Source: Gnetum montanum (lineage: Eukaryota; Streptophyta; Gnetopsida; Gnetales; Gnetaceae). From it: a DNA stretch of 64,000 bases. The DNA is taken from assembly GCA_015680685.1 (NCBI GenBank), contig MNCI01014662.1, forward strand, positions 24,385 through 88,384, written 5' to 3'. Numbering within the stretch: position 1 is the stretch's first letter; every line of letters starts with the position of its first letter. Made by a program: the position numbers and the translations under genes. Shown piece after piece: positions 34,386 through 47,500 of the stretch. The notes under the pieces were generated by a model. The model was not told the origin of the DNA. It saw only the letters and a program-made list of their open reading frames with translations, and did no database searches.

Positions 34386-37300
34386 TTAAACGTAGAATGG
34401 TTTCAAGTACAAGTGGTTGGTCAGGTGTGCAAGCTTGTTCCCTTCCATGTCGGCTAGCTTAAATGCTCCATTGTCATATGCTTTGGTGACCAAGTAGGGC
34501 CCTTCCCAGTTGGTTGAGCATTTTTCTAGGTGTTCTCGAATGGCTTTGAGTACAAGGTCACCTTCCTTGATCGGGTGCTTATGAATATTGTGCCGATGGT
34601 GCCATCATTGTTGCTTTTGGTACCATTCAATTTGATCGAGCGCATGTGTGCGTTCCTCCTCCACCGAGTCTAAGTCAATGATGCGCAAGTCATTGTTTTG
34701 ATCTTCGTTGAGGAGTCCAGAGAGTGTGATCCTTAAAGATGCTACCTGAAACTCCAAAGGTAAAACAACTTCTGAACCATAAACAAGACTATATGGAATT
34801 TTACTTGTGGAAGTTCGATGCGTAGTGCGATAAGCCCATAGTGCGTATACTAACTGTTCATGCCATCTTTTCTTGCTATGAGTAAGCATCTTTTTGAGCA
34901 CTGTGATGATGATCTTATTTGTATCTTTGGCTTGTCCATTGCTCTGAGGGTAGTAAGGGGATGAAAATGAATGTTTGATCCCTAGGCTTTCACTGAAAGT
35001 TCTAGTTTCGGCACTGCTGAACTGTGGCCCGTTATCAATGATGATAGTCATCAGAATGCCAAAACGGGTCACGATGTTTTCTAGAATGAAGTTGCATATG
35101 TGTTTGGATGTGGTCTTCCTAAGGGGAATAGCTTCTACCCATTTCGTGAAATACTTTGTCGCAGTTATGATAAAGCTATGTCCTGCAAAATATGGGGGAG
35201 TTATTGGTCCAATAATGTCTAACCCCCATTTCTAGAAAGGCCAGGTGATTTGCGCTGTATGCAACTCATTTGGTGGAACATGTATCAAATTGCTATGTTT
35301 CTGGTAGATACTGCACATTTTGACCTTGGAAAAATAATCGTACTCCATGTGTGGCCAATAATAGCCCAAACGTCTTATTTTTGTTGCCATTGCTTTGGGC
35401 GCTATGTGTCCTCCGCATAGTCCTTCGTGAACTTGCTCTACGATGGTTTGGGCATCAGTACTACTAATGCATGTTAACAAGATGCCTTCGTAGGATTGAC
35501 GACACAACCTGTCATGTACCAATGCATACTGTCAAGAACGTTTTCGTACTATGTCCTTTTGTGCGTTCGTCAGATGTTGAGGCGGTTCACTGTGTAAAAG
35601 GTACTCCTTTATGTCATTGTACCATTATACAGCCTGCATTGTACTAACGGATGCAATCGGTAATTCATTAGGAGTATCAGTTATGGGTTTAGTACAACTG
35701 ATTATAGAACTGGGCAACGTGTGGAACATGTTTGGCTATATATTTAGAGCTAACGTGGCAAGTGCATCTACAATGGTGTTATCATTTCTGGAAACATGTT
35801 GCACATCTATATTTTCGAATCACTTCAGTAAGTGCTTAGTCAAATCACAGTATGGTTGTAAGTGTTGCACTTTGCATGCATAAATGTCTATGACTTGATT
35901 TAGAACTAATTGTGAGTCATCTCTGACTACCAGTCGTGTGATTTCTGAAGCTAGTGTTGCCATGAAACCTCTAAGGAGACCTTCGTACTCTGCTACGTTC
36001 TTGATACAGTGAAAGTCGAAACGATAAGCAAAGGGTCGGATCTCCCTGGAGGGATAGGTGATGATGGCGACAACACTTCCCCCTCGAGAGGTGGATGCTC
36101 CATCAAAGTTTAAAATGGCATCGTAGTCATTGGGTACTATGTCTATTGCACTCACATGTTCATTAGGGAACTCTGGCTCTATCGTTGCCTGATCATGCGT
36201 TGGTGATGCAGTCATTTGATTTGCTATGGCTTGACCCTTAATTGATGATTGCGCTATGTAGTTTAGGTCAAACTCAGCTATCATGGATTTCCAACGAGCT
36301 ATTCTACTTGACTCGTAAATGTTTCCTGTGATGGCTTTGAGCACATTATCCTTGCAAATTATATTGACTTGGTTACGGAAGAGGTAATGTTGCCATTTCT
36401 TTAAGGAAAAGGTAAGAGCTAAACATGACGTCTCCACCTCATTATACTTCTTCTCATGGGATACTAATGCATGGCTTAAGTAATAGACATGAACTTCAGT
36501 TCCATCATCTCGTTTCTGGCAAAGCATGGACACGATTGACAAGCCTGATGCTGCAAGGTAGATATAGAATGGTCTATTGTTCTGGGGAGGGTAAATTGTT
36601 GGTAGTTGAGCCAATGCTGTCTTAATGTTGTCGAAGGCTTCTTGGCACTACTGAGTCCATTCAAAATGGACATTCTTACACAACAGATGCTGCATAGGAC
36701 TCAACTTGTTTGTCAGTTTCTCTATGAATCGTCTAATGAATTGTAATCTACCTTGTATACCGTGAATTTCAGTAAGGTTGCTAGGTGGTTTTAGGTTTGT
36801 TATGGCCTTAACCTTATCGGGGTCTACTCGTATCCCTGCTTTTGAGGCTATGAATCCAAGCATTTTTCCTGTTTTGACTCCAAAGACACATTTCCTTGGG
36901 TAAAGTCTCAACTCATATTTTAAATAATATTTTAATACCAAGTTAAGATCTTGTACGTGTTGTTCTGATGTCTTTGATTTAATCATGATTTCATCCACAT
37001 AGTCAGATATAATCACTAAAGATAAATTTCATCGCTCTTTGGTATGTAGCACCGACATTATTGAGACCGAATGGCATCATTGTGTAGCAAAAAGTACCCC
37101 ATGGTGTCATGAAGGTTGTCCTAAGTTGATGTTCAGGGTTAATCTGAATCTGGTTATATCCTGAAAAGCCATCCATAAAAGACAACAAGGCATGCCCAGT
37201 GGTCGAGTCAACCAGTTGATCAATGCTAGGTAGGGGGAAATCATCTTTTATGGTTGCAACGTTGAGGTCCCAGAAGTCAATGCATAGGCAAATGCTTCTG

Positions 37301-37859
37301 TTCTTCTTTGGGACAATGACCATGTTGGATACCCAGTCAGCATAGTCAACAGCATGAATGAAACCAGCCTGATAAAGTTTGATGATTTCATTGCGGACTG
37401 CCAACGTTACCTCAGGCTTAACCTTACGTGTTTTTTGTTTCACTGGTCTTAATTTTGGATTGAGTATAATGTTGTGCTGGACTATTCGAGGATCTAGCCC
37501 ATGCATGACAGTGTAAGACCAAGCGAATGTTTTTATGTTATCTTTAAGCACTTGTGCTATGTCATTGACTAGTTGCGGGCTTAACAATGTACTTAGTTTC
37601 AAGATTTTAACTTCGTCATTTGATACAGTAATGGTGACTTCAGTCAAGGGGTCTTCGGTGATGCTATCAGTTTCTAGGTCTAGAGTCTTGGTCATTGTTT
37701 CAAAACAATCTAGCGTTTTTTGAGTTGATGCCACAAAAGTGTTGTTTGTTGTTGAGCCTAAATCAATAGAGTTCATGTTGATTTCTCGTGTGATCGTTTC
37801 ATGCGGTCCATTGATAGACAGTGGTAAGAATACTTGCTTGCTGTCCATGATGTTTGCTC
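34386..37859 (-). pseudogene. pol: Pol polyprotein of element C1, interrupted
   Basis: The frame opens at a GGCAG acceptor (37860-37861) and reads about 285 codons through the pol N-terminal extension and RT (FMDGFSGYNQIQ near 37165). A frameshift at about 37005 precedes the catalytic motif, which reads YVDE, not YVDD. The RT-linked RNase H (YYLSHALVSHEKKYNEVE) is near 36470. The archaeal-type RNase H (LNFDGAS, KNVAEYEGLL, RDDSQLVLNQ) is at about 36115-35820. Integrase follows: HEGLCGGH near 35420, the WGLD region near 35220, IIDNGPQF near 35040 and YYPQSNGQA near 34950. A GDLVLKA...HLYLKPFYV tail ends at the TAA at 34386. Stops at about 35519, 35230 and 36656, and near 35815. Confidence 0.92.
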
Positions 37860-37929
37860 CTGCCAATAAATAGTGAGCAGTGTTAATCAGGTGGTTGGTT
37901 ATTTTTGGATGTAAGTAATTTATGCGTTT

Positions 37930-38050
37930 ATGTATCTAAACTGGACTAAGGTGTGCGATGATAATTTATCGTCGTACCTGGACGCATGGTAGTTTAGGGC
38001 CTTACCGGGCTGATGGTGGCAGTTTAGGGCCTTACTAGGCTAGTAACTAT
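37930..38050 (-). repeat. Hairpin repeats between RT and antisense gene, C1
   Basis: Minus-strand units include GCCTAGTAAGGCCCTAAACT and GCCCGGTAAGGCCCTAAACT. The stem here is GCC/GGC, a paired change relative to GTC/GAC elsewhere. A third unit near 37945-37975 is weaker. Confidence 0.7.
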
Positions 38051-38343
38051 TCGTTTATGATGTTTGGTTGATTGTATGATTTGTACTAGTTATTAAGTGT
38101 GAGATTGCCAGATGAGGAGTTTGCGCCAAAATGTTTAGTGTGGGCAACAGGAGTTACTTCGCAAGAGAATATTGCATGTGGGTAGTGTTCATTCCAGTAT
38201 GTTGTTATCTTTGCTTTTGTTTTATTCATTATCTTTGCTTCTACTTTGTTCATATGTATTTACATGTACTTTGTATTTTGGTTAATTTTATATTAATTGA
38301 ATAAATTATCTCAAGGCATTGTCAGCGTATTTAACGCAGAGTG

Positions 38344-38353
38344 TATAAATAGG
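38344..38353 (+). promoter_or_regulatory. Putative TATA box of antisense gene, C1
   Basis: TATAAATAGG lies about 370 bases upstream of the ATG at 38717. The longer 5' untranslated region is filled with AGCGTGAACGT-like words. Same motif as in B1 and B2. Confidence 0.6.
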
Positions 38354-38716
38354 AGTTAGCGTGAACCGCATGGTAGCCAGCGACCAAGTTCGAGCATGAA
38401 CGTCCTAGCGTGAATGTATTTTGCAGTGTATACTAGGGTGAATATCAGGCATCATAGGCAGGGGTAGGTGCAGGTATGACATAGTGGTGGCGATAAGGGT
38501 GATATAGATCAGGGTGCGGCGAGTCGAGTGGAAGGATTGCGTGAGACCTTCAGCGTGAACGTGCGATGTGAACATGCGGCATGAATGTGAGGCTAAGGGT
38601 TCAAACCTCAGCATACAAGGTCAAAGCCCCAGCATGTGAGACATAGCATGAACGTAGTGTGCAGGGTCGAAACCCCAGCATGCGAGATGCAGCGTGAACA
38701 TAGCGTGCACGTAGCG

Positions 38717-41700
38717 ATGGGCAAGGGTAAGAAAGTAGAAGGCCAGGGGAGGAAGGAGCCTAGCTTGACCTTCGTTGAAGAGAGTGAAGCGATGCTCTAG
38801 TATCTGCCTAGACCCAGGATTCCATCATGGTCTAGATCGATGTGCAGGTAGGCTTTGATCCTTCATCAAAATTTGTATTTTCTCCTAATGTTCCCATCGG
38901 TTTGCCCCATTGTGTAGCGTAACAGTTTCTGTAGCGTAAAGGTTGTCGTAGCGTAAATGTTTTCGTAGCATGAAGGACATGCTCAATGTGCGGGGTTTGT
39001 GCATCCATGTTGCAGCTTGCAGGGTCTGCACGCTGGGCGTGAAGAGAACAACAGTTTCTTTCCAAGTGTTGGCCGCTAGGGTGAAACTTTATTTTATTAT
39101 TTCATTTTCTTGTATAGCCGATTTGCCATGGTTTCTGAACACTTGTAGGAATTCCAAGCCTTTCCTCCTAGTGGTGGAGCTTGTCGAGGTTTTGGCATGG
39201 TTTGGGCCCATTGATTCTGATGAGCCTGCTCCTGATATGATCATTGATCAAAATGGGGTATGGTTCAGAACAGGTGTTAGCGAGTTTCTTCCCTTCATGC
39301 TAGAGAGATTCAGCGTGGTAATATGGTCCCACTTAAGTGAACAGTTAGCACGGATCATGCTTGAGACCATGTTACCAGGATCTTCGAATGGGGTAGTAAC
39401 TTTTATGGAGGACATTGATGAAGGAGTGCTTATAATTGAGGATGGTCCCTCTGGAGGACCTAGATCTACCCATCCCTTGTCGCGTGTATGGGACTCACTG
39501 TCAGATGGCCTTCATCACATCAACAACACTCTATTCCTAGCTGCTCATGCACATGCTTTGTTCCAGAACCCTCCTGGAACGATGTACCGGGTAGGCAGGT
39601 AAAGTTGTTCAATTCATCATTTTACCTTGTTGCCTAGTATTTATTTATGTCTTGACTGTTGTTTCTTTGCAAGCCTTAATTCGATAAAGAAGAAGTGTGT
39701 GTAGACGATGATGGACTCGCTTTGGCTCATACCACCTTAGAGGCTTTCATGGTGGGCCCCACTCTTTGTGGTGTCATGTTAGCCCAGACTAAGGGGGATA
39801 TTGTTCATTTTCACAAATGGTACTCGAGGGCATTTGCACAATGTGAGGCTCGGGGGTGGTTACATGGGGATTGGTTTCGTAATGGGCCAGTTTTCCCACG
39901 TGATTCTAATTTGGCTCCTAGCGTGAATCCATCGTCTGACGGTAAGTCACGACATTTTCTTACGCCTCAGTTTGTTTGTTCTGCTACATCTTTGGTTATA
40001 TTAACTCCATGGTGTTATCCTATGTATATAGTGCACATCCCCCCTGGTAGAGCCACTATCACAACTGGGCGGACTGAGAGCACTTTGTCTATGAAATTCG
40101 GGGAAATCAGTGATGCACAACGATGGTTACGTACTAAGGCACCGCCACATATCATCAGTTGTTTAAGTGATGCGGGCCTCATGGATTTGTTTACTGCCCT
40201 AAGCCCTGATGTTTCTATGACTTAGATGATTGGAATCATTGATTCATTCAACGAATCTGTCACCTACTATAGCACTCGCATCAAGGGTGTCAAAGTGGTT
40301 TTCCATCTGTCGAAGGATTTCTTCTTAGACCTCTTTGGCATACCGACAAATGGTGTTAGAGTGATTTTGGATAGGGCACAGAAAGAGCTCCATTTTGTGC
40401 GTGAGTTGGAGGACTGGTTGGGTGTTCTTAAAGGCTCTAAGGGATTCCCTATGTAGGGAAAATCAAAAGTGGCAGCAGTTAATGAGCTATATCCCTTGTT
40501 TAGAGCACGAGTGTTTCCCAAGTCTCTGTCTCAAGTAAAAAATTTTGGGGTAGAACCTGTGCGTATCATGCACACTATTCTAAAGATTGGGGTACGTTAT
40601 AACTGGGCCCAATTTTTGCTTTCGGGTTTCCATGGGGAGATAGTGAGGTTACATTCAAACATTGAGGTGCAATCCCATTTCACCTTTGCATTCTTTGCCA
40701 GTTACTTGTGCCGGCTAGCTGAATTTTTAGTTGTTCGCATGGATAACAAGTACATGTTAAGTGATTGCAACCAACTATCTCGCTTGTGGATTCGCCACTT
40801 ATTTGAGGTGGCCAAATCTCAAGATGCCCTCGAGGGGATTGATGAATCAGTTTCTGTCACAATGGAGGGGTCATCTGGTCATTCAATTCATACGTGTGAC
40901 AGCGTAGGGTTGGAACCAAATAGTGTGCCCTATACTGCTAGGAGAGCTGATCAGGTGATCAAGGAAATGATCTGGAAAGAAAAATCGAAAGTTCAGAAGA
41001 GTGAACGTCCTAGAGAGGTTGCTCTAACTGTAGATGAACCAAGGGTGAAACATATATGGTTTAAGATGCCTGTATAGGGTAAGCTTGATTCACTAATTTG
41101 TCCTTGTTTTATTGTCATCATTGTTATTTTTACTTTATTTTTTGGTTGTTTATACAAAACTGATGTTGACCCTATGAATGTCATTAGAGTTGACTTCTGA
41201 AGTGAGAAGAGAGAGGTTAGCACTGATCATCGAGGAGGAGGAGGTCTCAATGAACTTAAATGAGGAGGATGAAACGGGTAGAGACAAGATGGGAGGAATG
41301 AAAGATCGGGAGGGAGATACCACAGAAGAGGGTAACATCGATGATTAGGATGGAGTCGATGAGATGTTTGATGGTTTCCACGGAGGGAGGCTAGACCTTG
41401 GCGATCCTCCGAATCGGGAGGAAGATAGAGATTTTGGTATATTTGCCATATTATGTTTATTTGCCTTTTGAATTATGCTTTTCATTATTCGAAGTTTTAA
41501 TTTTATGTTTTTTACTACTACTAGGTGAAAATGTTGAGACTATGGTGGTTCCTAATGTTCGTTTAGAAGTCCCTATGATGAAGGCTCCCATAAAAAAGAC
41601 CATTGAAGTTAACCCATCTCCTACGCATGAACCATTTACTTGGATTGAAATGCCAAGTAAAATGGATTTTATAACTAGTTTCGTTGATGAGGTAGTTGAT

Positions 41701-42803
41701 CGCATCCAGCAAGCTGGTCCTGAAATAGGTACATATATCTTAAGCATTTCGAATCCTTCGATTTTTTGCATCTGTTGTTACTGTCCAATGTCTAATGTAT
41801 GTTCTCCTCATATGAGCAGGGGCTAAACTAAAATTGGATTCATCTGAGGCCACTTGTATTGATTGTTTGCCTGCACTACCTCCAGAGATTGAGTAAGTCC
41901 CCTGATAGATCTATGATGAAGTGGCAGAATGCGTTGTGTAGAATGCCAAGTCTCTTTGGACCTATAGGCGCTCCATCGAACAACTATGGTTGTAGATTTA
42001 GGCAGGGGAAAAAGAGATTTCCAAGCTATCAGCCGAACGGGATGATCTCAAGTCACGCTATGAGTTTGCTTGGGCAAGGTTAACAGGTGATCATTCTTGG
42101 CCAACTTCTGAGATTACTTATAACAGATATTGGAATTTATTGAATCGCCAAGTATCAATGACTCGGGAGCTAGCAGAGCGTAAGGCACAAATAGATTTAC
42201 TGAACCTCAAATGTTAGGATTGGAAGGCTTTCACTTCTAAGGTGCGGAAATAGGATCAAGATGAAAAGACCCATAATTATCATTATAAAAAATCATTAAA
42301 GGAGGTATCTATAGAGAAGTGTCAGCTGGAGATGTTTGTTGAGGGTTTAGGCCTAGGCTCTTCATTTGATGTGTTTGCTAAGCATACTGTGGTGGAAATG
42401 GAATCGCCTAAGAGGGTAATCACCACAACTTCTGGGGAGGTTTTTGTGGGCGAGTTTCCTCTGAAACGTCCCACTTGGTCCATGGTGGACAAAGGGAAGG
42501 CTTTGACCAATGTTGATCTGGGCCTTGATGGGACTGACTGGGCAAGTGTCTCTAAAGAAGAAATCCTTCGTCGGTTGGAATCCAGTCTAGGAGGATCTTC
42601 TTCAGTAAGTCGTTTAAACTTGTGAATTTTATTTATTAAATAACTTTTGGAATTCTTCTCTTTTCTTTGCATGTTAATTATCTTCTTTTACATTTTCATA
42701 GGGTTAGGGCGATGATGATGGTCAAGAAGGTGGCCCCAGTGGAGCGGGGACCCATGGTGCTAGGGAGTTTGAGGAGGACACCCCTCTTGACCCTGATGCT
42801 TAG
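38717..42803 (+). pseudogene. Antisense eight-exon gene of element C1
   Basis: Exon 1 is 38717-38847 (MGKGKKVEGQGRKEPSLTF; donor CAG|GTAGGC). Exon 2 is about 39152-39598 (VWFRTGVSEFLPFMLERFS to FQNPPGTMYRVGR|GTAAAG), exon 3 about 39686-39941 (donor G|GTAAGT) and exon 4 about 40032-41078 (IDSFNESVTYYSTRIKGVKV, LFLDLFGIPTNGVRV, YNWAQFLLSGFHGEI). Exon 5 is acidic (about 41178-41445). Exon 6 is 41526-41730 (FTWIEMPSKMDFITSFVDEV). Exon 7 is about 41821-42605 (Lys/Glu-rich, likely coiled coil; donor GTAAGT). Exon 8 is about 42703-42803 (DDDGQEGG to a TAG). Exon order and motifs match B1, B2 and A, despite low identity. Two TAGs interrupt exon 4 (near 40223 and 40453). Product unknown; the acidic and coiled-coil parts suggest a protein that binds others. 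Confidence 0.78.
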
Positions 42804-43394
42804 TTTTAAATTTGGTATTATCATCGCTCATGTTTTTACATGAGTCGCAAACAGAATGTTTTGCTTTGGATTGTATATCAACTGATGGATGGAATCGATT
42901 AACCATTGTAATTGTCTATTTGTATATGAATATATATATTTTTGTTTTTATATTCCAGTTTTTTTTCTTTTTTGTGTTGTTAAAATGATTATTAAAATGA
43001 GTATGTATGCGATCTATGTATCGTGTGGGGACATTGCACTAAGTTGTAATTTGATGTTGATACATTTATACTATTTTTTTATTAAGTTTTCTGTTATTCA
43101 TTTTTTTGTTTGAATTTTGAGTTTGTTTGAACACTGATAAGCGTAGATTAAAGTGAAAATATTTTTTTTTGGGCTTGAATGTAAGCATGATGTAGCAATG
43201 TAAAATGTTTTTGTTCATTTTTTTGTTTAAGTGTAATGCACGAAGTAGAAATGCAAGTAGGAATGTAATTGTAATTGAAGCATAATCGTGTAAAAGGAGA
43301 ATGTAAAGGAAAATTGTAACTGATAACGCAACAACGTAGGCATAAATTCAGGTAGTGAACTTGAATTAAGAGAAATCATGGTAAGAAAATACTC

Positions 43395-43576
43395 TAGTTA
43401 AGGCCATTTCGGGCCCCATGCACTAGTTTAAAGCCATTTCGGACCATATGTAAACAAGAGAAGTTTCAAGTGATACTGGTGCGTTTCTTGGTAAACCAGC
43501 AATTTTTGGCCATGGCTAGTTTTATGTCGTTGCGGACGTGTGATAGTTTAACGTCATTTCGGACGAAAAATGTAGT
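43395..43576 (-). repeat. Hairpin repeats after protease, C1
   Basis: Four minus-strand units directly after the gag-pro stop: GTCCGAAATGACGTTAAACT, GTCCGCAACGACATAAAACT, GGTCCGAAATGGCTTTAAAC and GGGCCCGAAATGGCCTTAAC. The loop is CGAAAT or CGCAAC. Confidence 0.75.
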
Positions 43577-44560
43577 TTAATGGTTTAACAATTTTTTGAT
43601 TTTTCTTAATTCAACGTTAGGAGTGGCACTGATAGGTGTGATTTTGTACTTAGCATCCCCTTTGTTGATTACGTTGAATGGTAATTCAGCCCAAGGGACA
43701 TCTAATGGAATAGGCTCTATGTTGGTGTCTTTTAGTGTTTCTGTATGTATAGTAGTTTTGATGTTTGGTGTAGTTTCTAGGTTAGGCGGTGTATGTACAG
43801 TTTCAGGTTCAGGTGTTTCTGTGTTGGGTAAAGTTTCATTTACGTCTAATGGATCATTGTTTACTGGTTGCGTTCAACTTTGTTTTTCGTTTGTGTCATC
43901 TTGTTTAGGCTCTTCAAACTTAACCTATGAACCTTGATCTGTATCTGTATGTGATGAGATGGTAGATGTAGCAGCATCTCCGCATATAATGATTTCACCA
44001 CCTTTGTAAGGCAGGTGAATCTCTTGGTGTATGGGGGAAGAGACTGCTTTGAGTTGGGCCAGCCAGGGTCTTCCTAATATTAAATTGAACCCTGGCATTT
44101 TGTCGATGATAATGAAGTTAGCTGATGTGGGGAATCGATTCCCTACTATAAAGTCCATAGTTATGGTGCCTTTTACTACTACGCGTGATCCACTAAATGA
44201 TTTTTAACATATGATGGAGGTCGGTCTGATTAGTTCCGTAAGCCCTAATTATTCAATGATGGGATAGGGTACTACATTCGTGGTGGCTCCGTCATCTACA
44301 TGCACTCTATGTATTTTGAATTGATTTACTTGTATCGTTATGAACATAGGTGCGGTTTTCACTTCTCTTGTTTTCTTATCAATTTTGATGTTGTTGGTAT
44401 GGAAGCCTAGTGATTGAGAAGTCGATCCTCAAGGCGAATACATTACCGCATAGATAGAAAGTTCATTTGGAGGTAGGTCTTCATTTACTGGGATTGATGT
44501 CAACATACGTACTAGGGCTTCGCGATGAGTTTGAGAAGTTAATATCAGGTCATATAGGCT
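43577..44560 (-). pseudogene. pro: Aspartic protease region of C1 gag-pro
   Basis: Active-site loop HVDDGATTNVVPYP near 44290, followed by DKMPGFNLILGRPWLAQL near 44085. The frame then passes a stop after DTDQGS and continues through VPWAELPFNVI to NVELRKIKKLLNH and a TAA at 43577-43579. That end is equivalent to the WVELPF...WVKRQLRIA end of B1 and B2. The DDG triad variant is shared with B2. Confidence 0.82.
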
Positions 44561-47500
44561 TAATGAAGTGTTTTTCTATTTAAGTGCCTACGTAAATTGC
44601 ATTAGGGCTGTTGCTAGATCTTTATTGTTAGGTGTATGCTTGTTAATGGTTACTTGGTCCATCGGGCCCAACAGTTTTATCTCATGTGTAGTTGGTTTGA
44701 CGTTTTCTTCTATAACTGTTGATTTGGATGCATCATGTATTCCCAATGATTCTCCCTTATAGCTCGTGTTCAGTTCATTAGTAGGTGATGCCATGGGTAC
44801 TACACTTAATGGAGTAGGCTTGGGGGGTCCTAAGGCAAGCTGTTGACATTCCTTCTCTAATCGTTCCCGTGTGAGCCTGTCTACCAGGCATTCCCACATG
44901 TGGCACGAGGGAACATTTGGTTTTTGAACATCTGGTTGCTTTGGAACTCGTATGACGTATGGAGTAGGACGGGGTTGCGATTGGACGGTTGAAGGTGGTT
45001 GAATGTCAGGCTGCCTAGGCACCCTAACAACATACAAGGTCGATTTATTTTGTGTTTGCAGGGTGGAAGGTTGGTGGTTATCAGGATGTTTGGGTATCCT
45101 GACAACATATGGAGTTGGTCTAGTTGGGGGTTGTACCTCCGTAGCTGTGACCGTAGGTAGCACCCGGACTACATAGGGAGCGGGCCGGGTAGGAGGTTGC
45201 ATGTTTGCCGTAGTAGCGGTGGGAGGTACATGCACCACGTATGGTTTTGGTGGTATGGTAGAGGTTGCCACCGTGGGGGGTATCTAGATGACATAGGGTC
45301 TTTGGAGGGTAGGCGGGTTACATGGAGAGCATGATGATTGAGGTGCAAGTGTTTGTGCAGTAGGAGGAATACGAACTATAAATGGTCTCTTAGGTATTTG
45401 CTGTTCATTATCTGAATAAATGGTGTTAATCCAAGGTGCTTATTGTTCGTTGTCTAAGTAGATAGTGTTAATTACGTATGGAGCTTCCTTAGTATTTAGA
45501 GGATCCTTATATATGCCCATGGCCTAGTTTTGTGGTTTGATCGAGTTGGCCTCATCAAAAGTGATCTCACCTCCGTCGATCATCCATTGAATATCTTGTT
45601 TTAGGGTGAAACAATAGTCAATGCCATGCCCATTATGTTGGTGTCACTCACAAAATTGGTCTAGTCTAAAGCCTCTTGGAACGGGTGGCTCATCTGGTGT
45701 CACCAAGCTTGGGTTCCAAATCAGTTCACAGAATCGATCATGTCTTTGAATTGCCGTGGAGGATAGTTGTTTATGTTTTATTAGCCCAGCCTTCAAGAGT
45801 TGCTCAAATAGTTGTGAAGGTTTCATGGGTAGACGTGTGTATTGAGAGGGGTTTCTCCTCTCAAAGTTCCTTGCATGATCCTTTGTGGCACTTTGCGATG
45901 TGGACGGTCTAGGCGTAGCAGCGAGAGCAGGCCTAGTATGGCTAGTAGGGGTAGTGGGTGGTTTGCCTTATTGTCTCATGCCTGGCTATTGAGTTTCTTC
46001 TACTGTTGCTATTGTCACCTTGGAATTTTCTTTGTCTTTTTTGGTATGTTGGTTTTTAAAGGCTAAGTAAGAAGGATCATGGCTATTCTGGGCCACCTCT
46101 TCTATGTTCTTTATTTGCATGAAAGCTTGGCTTAGAGTGCACATGTTCAAGTAGTACAGTTTAGATTTCACAAAATCATTTACGGCCCCCTTTAAGATGG
46201 TGAGTAGGTATGTTTCAGGGATTGGTTCATGAAGTTCATTTAGCGTAGCACTCCATCTCTGAATAAATTTTTGGACAGGTTCAAGCGGTGCTTGTTTTAC
46301 CTGTATCAGACTGTCCAGGGTTGCTTCAGGCTTCAGGTTGTATTTAAACCTGGTAACGAACTGGTGTAGGAGATCCTCCAAGGAGGATACTAAGTTACGA
46401 GGCAAGGCCTGGTACCAGTCTAGAGCTCTCCCAGTGAGGGACATGGCGAAGACACGTAAGATTGTGTGGGCCATGCCTGAAGGAGCAAGCATTCTAGTCT
46501 AAACATGACTAGATGGGTGTTGGGGTCCCCTTCCCTGTTGTATTTGGTTAATTGAGGCAGAGAGACTCCTTTGGGTAGGGTCAATGGCGGTACCGAAGAA
46601 CTAATAGGGTCGTCTTGGTAAAATTCCAATACCTTAAGTTCTTCGTTGTTGGTTGTTTTGAGGCTTCTTACCTCGTCGGTGAGTTCTTGCATCATCTTTT
46701 TGGCTTCAGCCCAATCTTGGGCTCCATGTGAAGTGGCAGGTGGGTTATGTTGTGCAGCAAGAAAGTTGGATTGTTGTATGGTGGGCAGGAGAGAGGAAAG
46801 TTGAGTAGTCAGAGGCTGCACTTGAGGAATATTCATGGTAGGCGTTATCAAGGGTGGGATATTTTAAGAGAAAAGTTGTTGTTGTTGTTGCTATTGTACT
46901 TAAGGAACGTTTATGGATGGGATTGTAAGAGGAGGTATGTTGTAATGAGGGGGTTGATGTGGTTGCATGTCGGCTACAACCCACTGCCCTATTGTGATTT
47001 GTGAGGGAACACTTTGAACTTGTTGAATTTTAGTAGTGAAATGTGCTCCTTGAGTTTGAATCCATGGTATGTAGTGGGCAGCTGTAGAAGAAGGTACCAC
47101 AAACAGCATCCCGATAACCTGAGGTGGGAGTGTGACTCCTACATTGGGTTGAGGGGGGTGTTTTTGAGGTGGTATTTGTAAGAGAGGGAGTGACATGGTA
47201 ATGGGAGGAATAGTGAGGGGAAGTATGTTGAGTTGGGCATTGGTCACGGGAGTAGTGGGGATGAGAGTGGACGCCTCTTGTTGAGGCACATGTGCTTGAG
47301 TGATTTTAAATGACTGCAGGGACGTAGTTTCCCCCATGAATGGGTGAAACAATGGGTTCGCGTAAGTTTGTGGGCTAAGGGTATGGTATGAATCTTCATG
47401 TTTGGACTAAGCTACAAAGTCATCCTCCTCTTCCAATTGAGGATTTGCCATAGACTGGTCTAGAGATTGACTCCTTAATAGGAGGAGCTATGAGATGAGC

